Source: Dyella japonica A8 (GTDB lineage Bacteria > Pseudomonadota > Gammaproteobacteria > Xanthomonadales > Rhodanobacteraceae). From it: 64,000 bases of DNA. The notes under the pieces were generated by a model. It was given only the letters and a program-made list of their open reading frames with translations, did not search any database and was not told the origin of the DNA. The stretch is from the NCBI RefSeq assembly GCF_000725385.1, contig NZ_CP008884.1, positions 1,984,001 through 2,048,000 of the forward strand, read 5' to 3'. Positions 19,801-28,340 of this stretch are shown piece by piece (position 1 is the first letter of the stretch; each line of letters begins with the position of its first letter). The translations under genes were made by a program, and so were the position numbers.

Positions 19801-20087
19801 GTGTCGTCCGCCTCGACGTCTACAACTTCACGAACCTGCTGAACAAGCACTGGGGTATCGAGAAGCGCGTGAACTTCCCGGGTGGCCGTGCGCTGGCCGA
19901 TTACGCCGGCATCAACCCCAAGACGGGCAAGTACATCTACAACATCGACTGCGGCGGCAAGGCCTCGTGCACCACGTACAACCAGGGCAGTGGCTACCAG
20001 CCGCTCCCGGTGCCGACCTACATCAACAACAACGACGACCTCGCCCAGCGCTGGTCGGTCCTGTTGACGCTGAAGTACACCTTCTAA
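16809..20087 (+). CDS. Oar-like TonB-dependent outer-membrane protein with carboxypeptidase-regulatory N-domain
   Basis: 1092 residues. The signal peptide is MNHSLRTKLLPVAIATLLATAPVFAQ. A carboxypeptidase regulatory-like beta-sandwich follows (SISGRIVDGSGQPVAGATV, GRYSAQGLRVGGPFDV, residues about 30-105), then a TonB plug (GISTNISRREL, SIQNIVRMDPRV, NRRGLGANVNAVTKSGTNDFHG) and a long beta-barrel ending in LTLKYTF. This is the OmpA-related (Oar) architecture first studied in Myxococcus, abundant in Xanthomonadales and implicated in large-substrate uptake or secretion. AGGGG precedes ATG 16809. Confidence 0.93.
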   Translation: MNHSLRTKLLPVAIATLLATAPVFAQDTSSSISGRIVDGSGQPVAGATVQIVHEPSGTTKTTTTDAAGRYSAQGLRVGGPFDVKVNKDGTQTEQDNVYLQLAQDTAVNLTMGVSAATANAQNLTGVTVSANSLSQTFTPENKGISTNISRRELDAAPTPGRSIQNIVRMDPRVVITDRARGEISAVGQNSRYNNITVDSVSANDPFGLNANGLPTLGTPISQDTIEEYNISTANYDVANRRGLGANVNAVTKSGTNDFHGSVYYAFQNTDMIGQNEQDKDYAGFKRQWTGGATVGGPIIKDKLFFFASMEKSQQVGSGSPYGPQDSGAATPIKGLTSQQVQQVRDIAAKYGLNDIGSVGGGNSNLTDKRYLAKIDWNIADNHRASFTYSETKENKPIITGSQTKLVLSSGWYKTNVDNKSYALHFYDDWSDIFSTDTTVSYANFDQKRGPYNGVAMPDITVYPVAYGGPAIEFGTEYSSQANVLKVKTFNAAWAGTLYLGDHTLKGGFDYEKDKNYNLFLQNYFGSYVFEEVPGGKGTTGLINFANGQYYQYRYNRPADNRTLDDVAAKYNLNQWGIFLQDTWQVTNNLSLQYGVRVDVPLMSDKPLYNPTYAAAYGQSNQNTINGHRIVQPRMSFNYTFNTERMTQLRGGAGLFVTNQPGVWLGNIFSNSGMTQTQYNCGPTQSPPCNTNLPAFSPDPNHQNNGPANAGVMTVNTISKDWNIPTAWKISLGVDRELPWYGLIATADWEHIAQRDAIWFQNVNLGAPTFVMPDGRNSYYKLQGDPATTKPIPRANANSKFSGQMINLANTDKGSADSIALSLKKPFSEDWSGMVGFTWSRSTEVNPGTSSVANSNYSNNYVYNSNENVASTSNYSVPRRVIASLNWQHRFWGDYTTSASVFYDGHSASPYSWTFGNDANGDGYNNDLVYIPRPGEVEFRPGTDPKLVQQFWDYIQKNDYLKDHQGQVAKRNGDRAGWINQIDLSFSQEIPGLFKGNKGVVRLDVYNFTNLLNKHWGIEKRVNFPGGRALADYAGINPKTGKYIYNIDCGGKASCTTYNQGSGYQPLPVPTYINNNDDLAQRWSVLLTLKYTF

Positions 20088-20118
20088 GCGCATAAGCTTG
20101 CGAAGGGCTTGAAGACTG

Positions 20119-20150
20119 GCCGGCGCCCCTCGGGGCGCCGGCTTTTTCTT
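20119..20150 (+). terminator. Intrinsic terminator after the Oar-like gene
   Basis: GCCGGCGCCCC-TC-GGGGCGCCGGC, an 11-bp stem, followed by TTTTTCTT. Confidence 0.93.
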
Positions 20151-20153
20151 GCT

Positions 20154-20273
20154 CGTCATTCCGGCGTAGGCCGGAATCCAGTGGCCTCGGTGCCGGGTCT
20201 TGGTGACAAGCCCCCGCTCTGCGCGAAAACCGGGCCCGGCCGCTACTGGATTCCGGCCTGCGCCGGAATGACG
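20154..20273. repeat. Paired palindromic repeat, CGTCATTCC...GGAATCCAG family
   Basis: Arms of 28 bases at 20154-20181 and 20246-20273 are inverted copies, each containing its own small palindrome (CCGGCGTAGGCCGG). The family recurs at 40206-40288 and 42998-43097, with a diverged member at 22557-22674. These are mobile intergenic REP/BIME-like doublets. With the terminator they account for most of the 329-base gap between the Oar gene and ppnN. Confidence 0.87.
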
Positions 20274-20416
20274 GGCAATGAACCGCCCCGTCAGGGCCGG
20301 CCTTGAAACAGCCCCCAACGCTTGACCCTGTCATGCCCGGCGCGGGAAGCTACGCGGTCCGCCGCGTTTTTGCCCGGACGAACGAGCCGCGAGGGCGCGG
20401 CGAGGAGAATGGTTGA

Positions 20417-21826
20417 ATGAATGACATGCAAGCCGGCAAGTCCGGCCGCCCCGGCACCGTGAGCGCGCGCATTTCGCCCGCCGGTGGCCTGGATATCCTG
20501 TCCCGCAACGAAGTGGCGCGCCTGCGCGACGCCAGCGGTTCGGGCCTGCACGCCTTGCTGCGCCGCTGCGCGCTGGCGGTGCTCACCTCCGGCAACATGA
20601 GCGATGACCCGCGCTCCATCCTGGAGCAGTTCCCCGACTTCGACATCCAGGTGCTGCAGCAGGACCGCGGCATCAAGATCGAGCTGACCCATGCGCCGGC
20701 CCAGGCCTTCGTGGATGGCCAGATCATCCGCGGCATCAACGAGTTGCTGGTGGCCGTGGTGCGCGACATCGTCTACGTGTCGACGCAGATGGAGCAGGGC
20801 AACTTCGACCTGGACGACAGCGTGGGCCTGACCCATGCCGTGTTCGAGATCCTGCGCAACGCCCGCATCCTCAAGGCCCAGATCGACCCGAACCTGGTGG
20901 TGTGCTGGGGCGGCCATTCGATCTCGCGCGACGAGTACGAATACACCAAGCAGGTGGGCTACCAGCTCGGCCTGCGCGGCATGGACATCTGCACGGGCTG
21001 TGGCCCGGGCGCCATGAAGGGCCCCATGAAGGGCGCCACCATCGCTCACGCCAAGCAGCGCCACCGCAACAACCGCTACATCGGCATCACCGAGCCCGGC
21101 ATCATCGCGGCCGAGTCGCCGAACCCGATCGTGAACCACCTGGTGATCATGCCGGACATCGAGAAGCGCCTCGAAGCCTTCGTGCGCATGGGCCACGGCA
21201 TCATCGTGTTCCCGGGCGGCGTGGGCACGGCCGAGGAAATCCTCTACATGCTCGGCATCCTGCTGAACCCGGAGAACGCTGGCGTGCCGTTCCCGCTGAT
21301 CTTCACCGGTCCCAAGCAGTCCGCGGCCTACTTCGAGCAGATCGACCGCTTCCTGCGCCTGACGCTGGGCGAGAGCGTGACCCAGCATTACCAGATCATC
21401 GTGGACGACCCGGCTGCCGTGGCCCGCGCGATGGTTCGCGGCATCGACAAGGTGCGCAACTACCGCCTGGACAACAAGGACGCGTTTTTCTTCAACTGGG
21501 CGCTCAACATCCCGTATGCGTTCCAGTTGCCGTTCCGCCCCACGCACGAGGCCATGCGCGGCCTGGCGATCCATCGCGACCGCCCGCGCCACGAGCTGGC
21601 GGCCGACCTGCGCCGCGCGTTCTCCGGCATCGTCGCCGGCAACGTGAAGGAAGAGGGCCTGCGCGCCATCGAGAAGCAAGGCCCGTTCCAGATCGACGGC
21701 GACGCCGACATCATGGCCTCGCTGGACGAGCTGCTGAAGGCCTTCGTGGCCCAGGACCGCATGAAGCTGCCGGGCGGCACGGCCTATGTGCCCTGCTACC
21801 AGGTGCTGACGGGCAAGGCGGCCTGA
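20417..21826 (+). CDS. ppnN: Pyrimidine/purine nucleotide 5'-monophosphate nucleosidase, LOG family
   Basis: Hydrolyses nucleoside monophosphates to base plus ribose 5-phosphate; in E. coli it is a (p)ppGpp-controlled enzyme. The 469-residue sequence has the PpnN-specific N-domain (ISPAGGLDILSRNEVARL, residues about 20-150), the Rossmann-like LOG domain (VVCWGGHSISRDEY, DICTGCGPGAMKGPMKGA) and the signature PGGVGTAEE near residue 270, plus the C-terminal extension. It is not the short cytokinin-type LOG. Confidence 0.93.
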   Translation: MNDMQAGKSGRPGTVSARISPAGGLDILSRNEVARLRDASGSGLHALLRRCALAVLTSGNMSDDPRSILEQFPDFDIQVLQQDRGIKIELTHAPAQAFVDGQIIRGINELLVAVVRDIVYVSTQMEQGNFDLDDSVGLTHAVFEILRNARILKAQIDPNLVVCWGGHSISRDEYEYTKQVGYQLGLRGMDICTGCGPGAMKGPMKGATIAHAKQRHRNNRYIGITEPGIIAAESPNPIVNHLVIMPDIEKRLEAFVRMGHGIIVFPGGVGTAEEILYMLGILLNPENAGVPFPLIFTGPKQSAAYFEQIDRFLRLTLGESVTQHYQIIVDDPAAVARAMVRGIDKVRNYRLDNKDAFFFNWALNIPYAFQLPFRPTHEAMRGLAIHRDRPRHELAADLRRAFSGIVAGNVKEEGLRAIEKQGPFQIDGDADIMASLDELLKAFVAQDRMKLPGGTAYVPCYQVLTGKAA

Positions 21827-21852
21827 ACCTCGTCTCAAATCGCTAAAACGTC

Positions 21853-21890
21853 TTGACAGGCCGGAGCTGGATATTCAAACTATCCAGCTC
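21853..21890 (+). promoter_or_regulatory. Promoter region of tRNA-Asn with perfect 10-bp inverted repeat
   Basis: A perfect TTGACA (21853-21858) is followed, 5 bases later, by GAGCTGGATA-TTCAAAC-TATCCAGCTC (21864-21890), which ends 5 bases before the tRNA. A -10-like CAAACT occupies the loop at 17-base spacing. The symmetry overlaps the core promoter, so it could be an operator, or a hairpin marking the end of ppnN transcription. Confidence 0.5.
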
Positions 21891-21895
21891 ACCCC

Positions 21896-21972
21896 GCCCG
21901 AATAGCTCAGCCGGTTAGAGCACTTGACTGTTAATCAGGGGGTCGTTGGTTCGAGTCCAACTTCGGGCGCCA
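21896..21972 (+). tRNA. tRNA-Asn (GTT)
   Basis: Acceptor stem GCCCGAA / TTCGGGC, D-arm AGCTCAGCCGGTTAGAGC, anticodon loop CTGTTAA (GTT), T-arm GTTGGTTCGAGTCCAAC, and an encoded 3' CCA after discriminator G. All arms pair. Confidence 0.97.
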
Positions 21973-21984
21973 TATTCAAGAAAA

Positions 21985-22012
21985 CCCCGCCTTTCCGGCG
22001 GGTTTTTTTTTA
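21985..22012 (+). terminator. Intrinsic terminator after tRNA-Asn
   Basis: CCCGCC-TTTCC-GGCGGG followed by T9. Confidence 0.9.
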
Positions 22013-22159
22013 TGCACTGCGGCGACAAGAACCTGAAACAGGGCAGGGTTGCTCAGCGTAGACATCGAATACACCCTGGGCTGCTCAAGATCTCCGGGCG
22101 CCGGTGCTTTCGGGTGCCTACGGCAGGTACAGGCTCGCTTGATCGTTGCAGGGGAGTCC

Positions 22160-22501
22160 ATGAAGCCCGGCAGGTTCATGCTCATCGGGGTGCTGCTGCT
22201 CGCTGGATGCGCAAGCACGGGCGACATCACCCACAACAAGCCAACCTTCCAGGGACGCACGGCCAAGCTCGATTCGGTGTACGCAGCCTGCGTTCAGTCG
22301 CGGTGGGCGGCGATCTCGTCGTCCGCCCGTATCGTGGAAACCCCGATGGCGCTTCAGGTGGTCGCAGGCAATGCAACCACGCATGTCGAGGAGCTGCTCG
22401 TTATCCGCAGCAGGGCCATGGGGGCAGATGTGGCGTTGTATGAGCGCCTTCAGATACTGGCACTGCGCGGGTATCGCGAGGCCGTGAAAGCTTGTCTCTA
22501 G
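22160..22501 (+). CDS. Small putative lipoprotein
   Basis: 113 residues, with a lipoprotein signal peptide MKPGRFMLIGVLLLAGCAST (lipobox LLAGC, Cys 17). The mature part (KLDSVYAACVQSRWAAISSSARIVETPMALQVVAGN) has a short Cys-containing helix and no family I recognise. ATG 22160 follows GGGGAG and was chosen because the signal peptide begins there. Likely attached to the inner leaflet of the outer membrane; function unknown. Confidence 0.75.
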   Translation: MKPGRFMLIGVLLLAGCASTGDITHNKPTFQGRTAKLDSVYAACVQSRWAAISSSARIVETPMALQVVAGNATTHVEELLVIRSRAMGADVALYERLQILALRGYREAVKACL

Positions 22502-22556
22502 GTTGGCCTCGCTCTCGTGTCTGCATGTTTCCTGATGCGCACCTATCTTGCCCCGT

Positions 22557-22674
22557 CGTCATCCCTGCGAAAGCAGGGATCCAGCGACTTTTGTTCTCGC
22601 CAGGCGCTTCAAGGGCACTGGATGACCAGCCATTCGGTTGTTGAAAGGCGCTTCCTGCTTTCGCAGGGATGACG
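22557..22674. repeat. Diverged REP-like doublet, CGTCATCCCTGCGAAAGCAGGGATCCAG type
   Basis: A 28-base arm at 22557-22584 with an internal CCCTGCGAAAGCAGGG palindrome, and an inverse partial copy at about 22651-22674. Same layout as the CGTCATTCC family but with TC for TTC and different stem bases. Confidence 0.75.
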
Positions 22675-22729
22675 GTGAGGGGAGCAGTGTGCCGTCACGA
22701 AACGTGCCACCACGAAAACAAAAGCCGCT

Positions 22730-23290
22730 CTAACCCCCCGCCGCGCATCGACTGGCCTCATCGTCACCTGGCACCTTGCCGGCGACGCGCCCCATGTTGG
22801 ACACCGTGACCGCCAAGGCGCCTTCTGCATGTTCAGGCCGGCACAGGACGAAGGTGACGTTGCTGCCGCCGGTGGTGCCATCAGGCTGGAAACGGATGCG
22901 TTTGCGCCCCGCCGTGCTGGTGATGATCAGCTGGCGATAACCGCCATGGACCTGCGATGGCGCCCCTTCGAGCTGATCCGCGTTGGTGCTGCGATAGCGT
23001 CCAATCGCCCATCCGTTCTCCCAATGCGTGTCATCGGTGCATTGCGCGCCGTTCGCCGATGGGCAGAACAGCATGCGGCGGCGGCCGATGATCGCCGCGC
23101 CGCGTGCGTGCTGAAGCGCGGCGACCAGCTCGATCTGGGCGGTGACAAGCCGGTGGCGGGCCAGCATGCCGCCCATGGCCGGGATGGCGGTGCAAAGGAG
23201 CACGGCGACGATGACCAGCGCCATGACGCTCTCGACCAGGGTAAATCCCGCCTGGCTTTGACTCAGGTGCGGATTCCGGATGGCTTCCAT
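22730..23290 (-). CDS. GspH/FimT-family pseudopilin
   Basis: 186 residues. The type IV prepilin leader ends at G with cleavage before FTLVESVMALVIVAVLLCTAIPAM, with Glu at mature position 5. The region after it is the GspH domain (LVAALQHARGAAIIGRRRMLFCPSANG, RIRFQPDGTTGGSNVTFVLC), which carries four to five cysteines that may form disulfides. AGGAG precedes the ATG. It stands alone, with no other pilus or secretion genes next to it, as is common for fimT-like genes. Confidence 0.9.
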   Translation of the reverse strand: MEAIRNPHLSQSQAGFTLVESVMALVIVAVLLCTAIPAMGGMLARHRLVTAQIELVAALQHARGAAIIGRRRMLFCPSANGAQCTDDTHWENGWAIGRYRSTNADQLEGAPSQVHGGYRQLIITSTAGRKRIRFQPDGTTGGSNVTFVLCRPEHAEGALAVTVSNMGRVAGKVPGDDEASRCAAGG

Positions 23291-23443
23291 CCACGGGCTC
23301 CTGCGTTGCTGGGGCTATTCAGCCTAGTGATGGCGACGCCACCCTTCAGTCGGCCCGGGCCCGGGGGATATGTCGTAACCTGCTGACAGGCCCTGTCAGC
23401 AGGGCGATTTAAAATGCCGGCACGCGACCGCATGTAGAACGCC

Positions 23444-25465
23444 ATGACCGACCGCTTCGAACTCGTTTCCCCCTACAAACCCTCCGGCGACCAGCCCGAG
23501 GCCATCCGCGTGCTCAGCGAGGGCTTCCAGTCCGGCCTGGCCGCGCAGACGCTGCTGGGCGTCACCGGCTCGGGCAAGACCTTCACCATCGCCAACGTGA
23601 TCGAGAAGGTGCAGCGCCCGACCATCGTGCTGGCGCCCAACAAGACGCTGGCGGCGCAGCTGTACGGCGAGTTCAAGGAGTTCTTCCCGCACAACGCGGT
23701 GGAGTACTTCGTCAGCTACTACGACTACTACCAGCCCGAAGCCTACGTGGCGGCGTCCGATACCTATATCGAGAAAGACGCCTCCATCAACGATCACATC
23801 GAGCAGATGCGACTGGCGGCCACCAAGGCGCTGCTGTCGCGTAAGGACTCGTTGATCGTTGCCACCGTGTCGGCCATCTACGGCCTGGGCGATCCCGAAG
23901 ATTACCTGTCGCTTCGTCTGATCCTCGCCAAGGGCGAGCACATCGACCAGCGCCAGCTGATCCGTCAGCTGACCGAGCTGCAGTACACGCGCAATGAAAT
24001 GGAATTGCGTCGCGGTACCTACCGCGTGCGCGGCGAGATCATCGACGTGTTTCCGGCGGAATCGGAAAGCGAAGCGCTGCGCATCGAACTGTTCGATGGC
24101 GACATCGAAAGCATGGCGCTATTCGACCCGCTCACCGGCGAAACCATCCGCAAGGTGCCGCGCTACACCATCTATCCGCGCACGCACTACGCCAGTACGC
24201 GTGAGAGCGTGCTCAACGCCATCGAAACCATCAAGGTCGAGCTGAAGGAACGCCTGGAGCAGCTCTACAAGGACAACAAGCTGGTGGAAGCGCAGCGCCT
24301 CGACCAGCGCACGCGCTTCGACCTGGAAATGATGGCCGAGGTCGGTTACTGCCAGGGCATCGAGAACTACTCGCGCCACCTCACGCGGCGCGGCGCGGGT
24401 GAGCCGCCGCCGACGCTGTTCGATTACCTGCCGGCGGACGCGCTGCTGGTCATCGACGAATCGCACGTCACCATTCCGCAGCTCGGCGCCATGTACAAGG
24501 GCGACCGCTCGCGCAAGGAAACGCTGGTGGAATTCGGCTTCCGCCTGCCCTCGGCCATGGACAACCGTCCGCTGCGCTTCGAGGAGTGGGAGGCGCGCGC
24601 GCCGCGTTCCATCTACGTTTCCGCCACGCCGCGTGATTACGAATTGCAGAAATCCGGCGACCAGATCGTCGAGCTGGTGGTGCGTCCCACCGGCCTGATC
24701 GATCCGGAAGTGGAAGTGCGCCCGGTGCGCACGCAGGTGGACGACCTGCTGGGCGAAGTGCACAAGCGCGTCGCCATGGGCGACCGCGTGCTCGTCACCA
24801 CGCTCACCAAGCGCATGGCCGAGAACCTCACCGAATACCTCGGCGAGCACGGCATCAAGGTGCGCTACCTGCACTCCGACATCGAGACCGTGGAGCGCGT
24901 GGAAATCATCCGCGACCTGCGCCTGGGCGAGTTCGACGTGCTGGTGGGCATCAACCTGCTGCGTGAGGGCCTGGACATGCCTGAGGTCTCGCTGGTGGCC
25001 ATCCTGGATGCCGACAAGGAAGGCTTCCTGCGTTCCACCGGCTCGCTGATTCAGACCATTGGCCGCGCCGCGCGCAACGTGCGCGGCAAAGCCATCCTGT
25101 ACGCCGACAACATCACCCGTTCCATGCAGGCGGCGATGGACGAGACCGCCCGCCGCCGCGAGAAGCAGCAGGCGTACAACGAGGCGCACGGCATCACGCC
25201 TCAATCGGTCGTGCGACGCATCGCCGACATCATGGAGGGCGCACGCAGCGAAACCCCGGGCCGTGGCCGCGGTCGCCGTGGCGAGCGCCAGGCCAGCGCC
25301 GTGGCGGAGAAGGGTGCCGACTACGCCGCCCTGAGCGCCGACCAGGCCTCCGCCATGATCAAGAAGCTCGAGGCGCAGATGTACAAACACGCCGAAAACC
25401 TGGAATTCGAGGAGGCGGCCCGCCTGCGCGACCAGATCCATAAACTGCGCGAACAGGCCAGCTGA
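23444..25465 (+). CDS. uvrB: Excinuclease ABC subunit B
   Basis: DNA damage verification helicase-like subunit of nucleotide excision repair. Walker [15 protein letters not shown], the damage-probing beta-hairpin region [29 protein letters not shown] box ([12 protein letters not shown]), the helicase motifs [30 protein letters not shown] and QTIGRAARN, and the C-terminal UVR motif ([28 protein letters not shown] split near residues 640-668) are all present. Length (673 aa) is full. Confidence 0.98.
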   Translation: MTDRFELVSPYKPSGDQPEAIRVLSEGFQSGLAAQTLLGVTGSGKTFTIANVIEKVQRPTIVLAPNKTLAAQLYGEFKEFFPHNAVEYFVSYYDYYQPEAYVAASDTYIEKDASINDHIEQMRLAATKALLSRKDSLIVATVSAIYGLGDPEDYLSLRLILAKGEHIDQRQLIRQLTELQYTRNEMELRRGTYRVRGEIIDVFPAESESEALRIELFDGDIESMALFDPLTGETIRKVPRYTIYPRTHYASTRESVLNAIETIKVELKERLEQLYKDNKLVEAQRLDQRTRFDLEMMAEVGYCQGIENYSRHLTRRGAGEPPPTLFDYLPADALLVIDESHVTIPQLGAMYKGDRSRKETLVEFGFRLPSAMDNRPLRFEEWEARAPRSIYVSATPRDYELQKSGDQIVELVVRPTGLIDPEVEVRPVRTQVDDLLGEVHKRVAMGDRVLVTTLTKRMAENLTEYLGEHGIKVRYLHSDIETVERVEIIRDLRLGEFDVLVGINLLREGLDMPEVSLVAILDADKEGFLRSTGSLIQTIGRAARNVRGKAILYADNITRSMQAAMDETARRREKQQAYNEAHGITPQSVVRRIADIMEGARSETPGRGRGRRGERQASAVAEKGADYAALSADQASAMIKKLEAQMYKHAENLEFEEAARLRDQIHKLREQAS

Positions 25466-25486
25466 GCAGGGCCCGGGCCGGGGTAG

Positions 25487-25515
25487 TTGTCCCCGGCCGC
25501 CGGAGCACGTATACT
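25487..25515 (+). promoter_or_regulatory. Sigma-70 promoter for tRNA-Val
   Basis: TTGTCC (25487-25492), 17-base spacer, TATACT (25510-25515), 31 bases before the tRNA. Confidence 0.65.
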
Positions 25516-25546
25516 GCGCGGCTCGCACGGCATGCCTGCGAGAACC

Positions 25547-25621
25547 GGGCGGTTAGCTCAGCGGTAGAGCACTACCTTGACATGGTAGGGGTCACAAGTT
25601 CGATCCTTGTACCGCCCACCA
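25547..25621 (+). tRNA. tRNA-Val (GAC)
   Basis: Acceptor GGGCGGT / ACCGCCC, anticodon stem CTACC / GGTAG with loop TTGACAT (GAC), T-loop TTCGATC, encoded CCA. Confidence 0.97.
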
Positions 25622-25650
25622 ATTCGTAACCCGTTGATCGAGCGGGATAG

Positions 25651-25681
25651 AAAGGGAGATCCGAGAGGGTCTCCCTTTTTG
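25651..25681 (+). terminator. Intrinsic terminator after tRNA-Val
   Basis: AAAGGGAGA ... TCTCCCTTTTT stem with a GA-rich loop, running into a T-rich tail. Confidence 0.85.
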
Positions 25682-26914
25682 TTTTTGCCTCCGGGAACGT
25701 GCATGAAATAAGCCCCTGGTTCACTGCACGCAACGTGCATGAGATGGGGAATTCGCGGGTTTGAGTGCACACAAGCCGGCCCAAGTGGGCGTCAACATTT
25801 AGAGTTGGCCTTACCCGGTGATGGTAGGAGCACATGTGTCATGTGCCTCTCAGCTACGCCTCGGCATCCACCGCTGAGCTACCCGTTGCACAGGCTGTGT
25901 AAAGCATCCTTCAGAACCTCAAGAGCTACATCTGCCCAGTAGAGCGGGTGCTCCCTATCCCATCCTTGATCGGATGCATGGGTTGTCGGTGCATGCAGGC
26001 CAAGCGACAGGCGCTTGTAGTACACGGTGTCGTCCGGATTTGGTCGATGGCTTTGGCCGGGCGACGCGCCTCGCGAGTATCCGCGCCGTAACCCGGATTC
26101 CGATAGGTGGTGCATTCGTGCCGACACAAGCGCGGACACGCGGCGCTTGCCAGGTCACCACGTTGACTGACTCTGCGCAAGCACGGCGGGCTCGCAGCTT
26201 TCTAACCCGCACAACACGATGAAAGAGCGCCCAGCCCGCCATGCGTTCCGAAGCGCCAGTTCACGTGGACGATCTTCAACGAAACCGACGCCAATACCTT
26301 CCGCACATGATGCATCCGCCTGCGCCGTCGTTGTGCGCATTAGTGGTTGATGTCGAACGCCTGCTCGATACGCCATGTCGAAAAAGAAGCATGGGCAGCA
26401 GGGCAGACTAGCCATCCAAATGGTTGGAATTTCGCTATGCAAACGTCGCCGAGCCATGGGTGACCTTACGCTGGCTGAGTCGCACGTAGGTGTTTGCCAG
26501 ATGCCGCCATTAGTGAACGACATTGGCGGCACCGCTTTCGCGTCCGTGCGGCGATAAGGCGTCCACTCGATCTTAAGTCTGGTGCCTCAGCGACCGCATG
26601 CTTGTTCGTCAGAAAATCCACGGTTTCAAGACGTTTTTTCAGTTTCAGAGCGTTCTCGCTGCCCGGTGAAGGAAATGGCGTGGCGCATCTGGCTGTTCAA
26701 AAAAGGGCAGGTCTTCTTTTGAGAGGCCTCCGATGTTCTTCGTGTGAGGTGATCTGGAACATATGCACGCTGGCAAGGGAGCTTGCTCCCGCCGGCGAGT
26801 AGGCCTTACCCCATGCATGTCTTTGCTTGGGTCATCAGGATCGTGAGGCTAACCCTACCCAACGTTCCAGCCGATCCCTGGAAAGAAGACTTTTTTAAAC
26901 CCAAGGATACACTC
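25682..26914. other. 1.2-kb stretch without a recognisable gene, upstream of the fimbrial operon
   Basis: Only short, low-quality frames exist, and none has a family signature, a good start site or consistent codon bias. Visible fragments are a degenerate REP-like GTAGGAGCACATGTG (about 25825), a tRNA D-arm-like GGTAGCTCAGCGGT on the minus strand near 25880, and a GGGAGC-TT-GCTCCC hairpin at 26777-26790. It looks like decayed DNA. The last part presumably holds the pilin promoter, but no convincing -35/-10 pair was found. Confidence 0.6.
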
Positions 26915-27508
26915 ATGAAGAAGACTCTCTTCTCTGCCGCTCTGGCTGCTGCGTTTGGCCTCGTTGCCATGCAGGCTTCTGCTGCTGACGGCACCATCAC
27001 CTTCAACGGCCAGATCACCGACACCACCTGCACCATCACCGGCGGCGGCGCGGCCACTGGCACCGGCAACATCACCGTGACCCTGCCGACCGTCAGCACC
27101 TCGGCGCTGGCTGCTGATGGCAAGACCGCGGGCGACACCGCCTTCTCGCTGATCCTTGGCGGTGGCACCAACTGCACCAACGGCAAGACGGCCGCTCTGT
27201 GGATCGAAACCACCGCCACGCCGGCTCTGGACTCCTCCACGGGCGCCCTGAAGAACCAGGCTTCCGGCGGCGCGACCAACGTGCAGGTCCGCATGGTCAA
27301 CCCGGCCAACAACCAGCCGATCAACCTGGGCATCAACGCCGCTGTCACCAACGGCGCCACCGTGATCGCCGCCAGCAACCAGCCGGCTGCGACCATCGCC
27401 GGCAACACCGCCACCCTGAACTACGTTGGCCAGTACCTGGCCAAGGGCGGCGCAGCAACGGCCGGTGCGGTCACCACGTATCTGACCTACTCCATGCAGT
27501 ACAACTGA
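26915..27508 (+). CDS. Major fimbrial subunit, type 1/chaperone-usher pilin
   Basis: 197 residues with signal peptide MKKTLFSAALAAAFGLVAMQASA. The mature protein starts ADGTITFNGQITDTTCTI, the donor-strand-like N-terminal extension with the first conserved Cys; a second Cys (NCTNGK) would form the classical disulfide. The C-terminus, YLTYSMQYN, has the alternating pattern and penultimate Tyr recognised by PapD-type chaperones. ATG 26915 follows AAGGA. First gene of the pilin-chaperone-usher-adhesin operon. Confidence 0.92.
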   Translation: MKKTLFSAALAAAFGLVAMQASAADGTITFNGQITDTTCTITGGGAATGTGNITVTLPTVSTSALAADGKTAGDTAFSLILGGGTNCTNGKTAALWIETTATPALDSSTGALKNQASGGATNVQVRMVNPANNQPINLGINAAVTNGATVIAASNQPAATIAGNTATLNYVGQYLAKGGAATAGAVTTYLTYSMQYN

Positions 27509-27530
27509 TCGCTCTCGCTGGGCAGTCAGC

Positions 27531-27556
27531 GACAAGGCCGGGAAACCGGCCTTGTC
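27531..27556 (+). promoter_or_regulatory. 11-bp GNRA hairpin between pilin and chaperone genes
   Basis: GACAAGGCCGG-GAAA-CCGGCCTTGTC, a perfect 11-bp stem capped by a GAAA tetraloop, 22 bases after the pilin stop. No T-tract follows. Such hairpins typically protect the upstream mRNA segment and partly reduce downstream expression, fitting a pilin made in excess over chaperone and usher. Confidence 0.65.
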
Positions 27557-27605
27557 AACCTAAGAAAGTAAGTACTGAACTACTCCAGAATCAGAGAGTA
27601 ATCCC

Positions 27606-28340
27606 ATGAAAGTCGTCAGCCGCGCAATCTTTGCAATGTCCCTGGCCCTGGCGGGCCTTGGCTCCGCGTATGCCGGCATCACCATCAACGGCACGCGCGT
27701 GGTGTATCCCGCCGATCAGCGCGAAGTCTCTTTGAGCATGGTCAATGACGGTAAGGAAACACGCCTCATCCAGGCATGGGTGGACGACGGCAACGCCAGT
27801 GAGCGCCCGGAATCCAGCAAGGCCCCTTTCATGATTACGCCGCCCATGGCGCGTGTCGATCCAGGCAAGGGCCAGACCCTGCGCATCATGTACACCGGCG
27901 CAGACCTACCGCAGGACCGTGAAACGGTTTTCTGGCTCAACATTCTCGAAATTCCGCCCAAGCCGAAAGCCGGCACCGATCAGGCGGACAACTACATGCA
28001 GCTCGCTGTGCGCTCCCGCATGAAGCTGTTCTACCGTCCCAAGGACTTGCAGGGCACGGCCGATGGCGCCATTGATCAGCTCAGCTGGCGCATCGTGCAG
28101 GAAGGCAAGGGCTACTCGGCGGAATGCACCAACAACACGCCGTACAACGTTTCCTTCAGCGACATCATCTTCAAGGGTTCCAAGCCGGAACAGTCGGTCA
28201 GCAAGGGCGGCATGTGTCCGGCCAAGGGCAAAATCACGGCACCGGTCACCGGCAGTGCTGATGCAAGCAACAAGATGATCGTTACGGTCATCAACGACTT
28301 CGGTGGCTTTAACGAGCACGAGGTCAGCTATAGCCGTTGA
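27606..28340 (+). CDS. Periplasmic fimbrial chaperone, PapD/FimC family
   Basis: 244 residues with signal peptide ending GSAYA. The two Ig-like domains are clear: INGTRVVYPADQREVSLSMVNDGKE with the conserved Arg in TRVVY, PPMARVDPGKGQTLRIMYTG, and the family signature FWLNILEIPPKP. The second domain has two Cys (AECTNN, GGMCPA), expected in some subfamilies. Holds pilin subunits by donor-strand complementation and delivers them to the usher. A 299-base non-coding gap separates it from the usher; nothing recognisable lies there. Confidence 0.93.
   Translation: MKVVSRAIFAMSLALAGLGSAYAGITINGTRVVYPADQREVSLSMVNDGKETRLIQAWVDDGNASERPESSKAPFMITPPMARVDPGKGQTLRIMYTGADLPQDRETVFWLNILEIPPKPKAGTDQADNYMQLAVRSRMKLFYRPKDLQGTADGAIDQLSWRIVQEGKGYSAECTNNTPYNVSFSDIIFKGSKPEQSVSKGGMCPAKGKITAPVTGSADASNKMIVTVINDFGGFNEHEVSYSR

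Noticed and set aside
13777..20318. Very long open frames antisense to the two receptor genes (782 and 1198 codons)
   Set aside because: They mirror the codon structure of the real genes in high-GC DNA, have low-complexity Val/Ala/Arg/Gly composition and no family motifs.
25739..26557. Several 60-125 codon frames between tRNA-Val and the pilin gene
   Set aside because: No homology signature, no good start sites, Arg/Cys/Pro-rich composition typical of non-coding frames.
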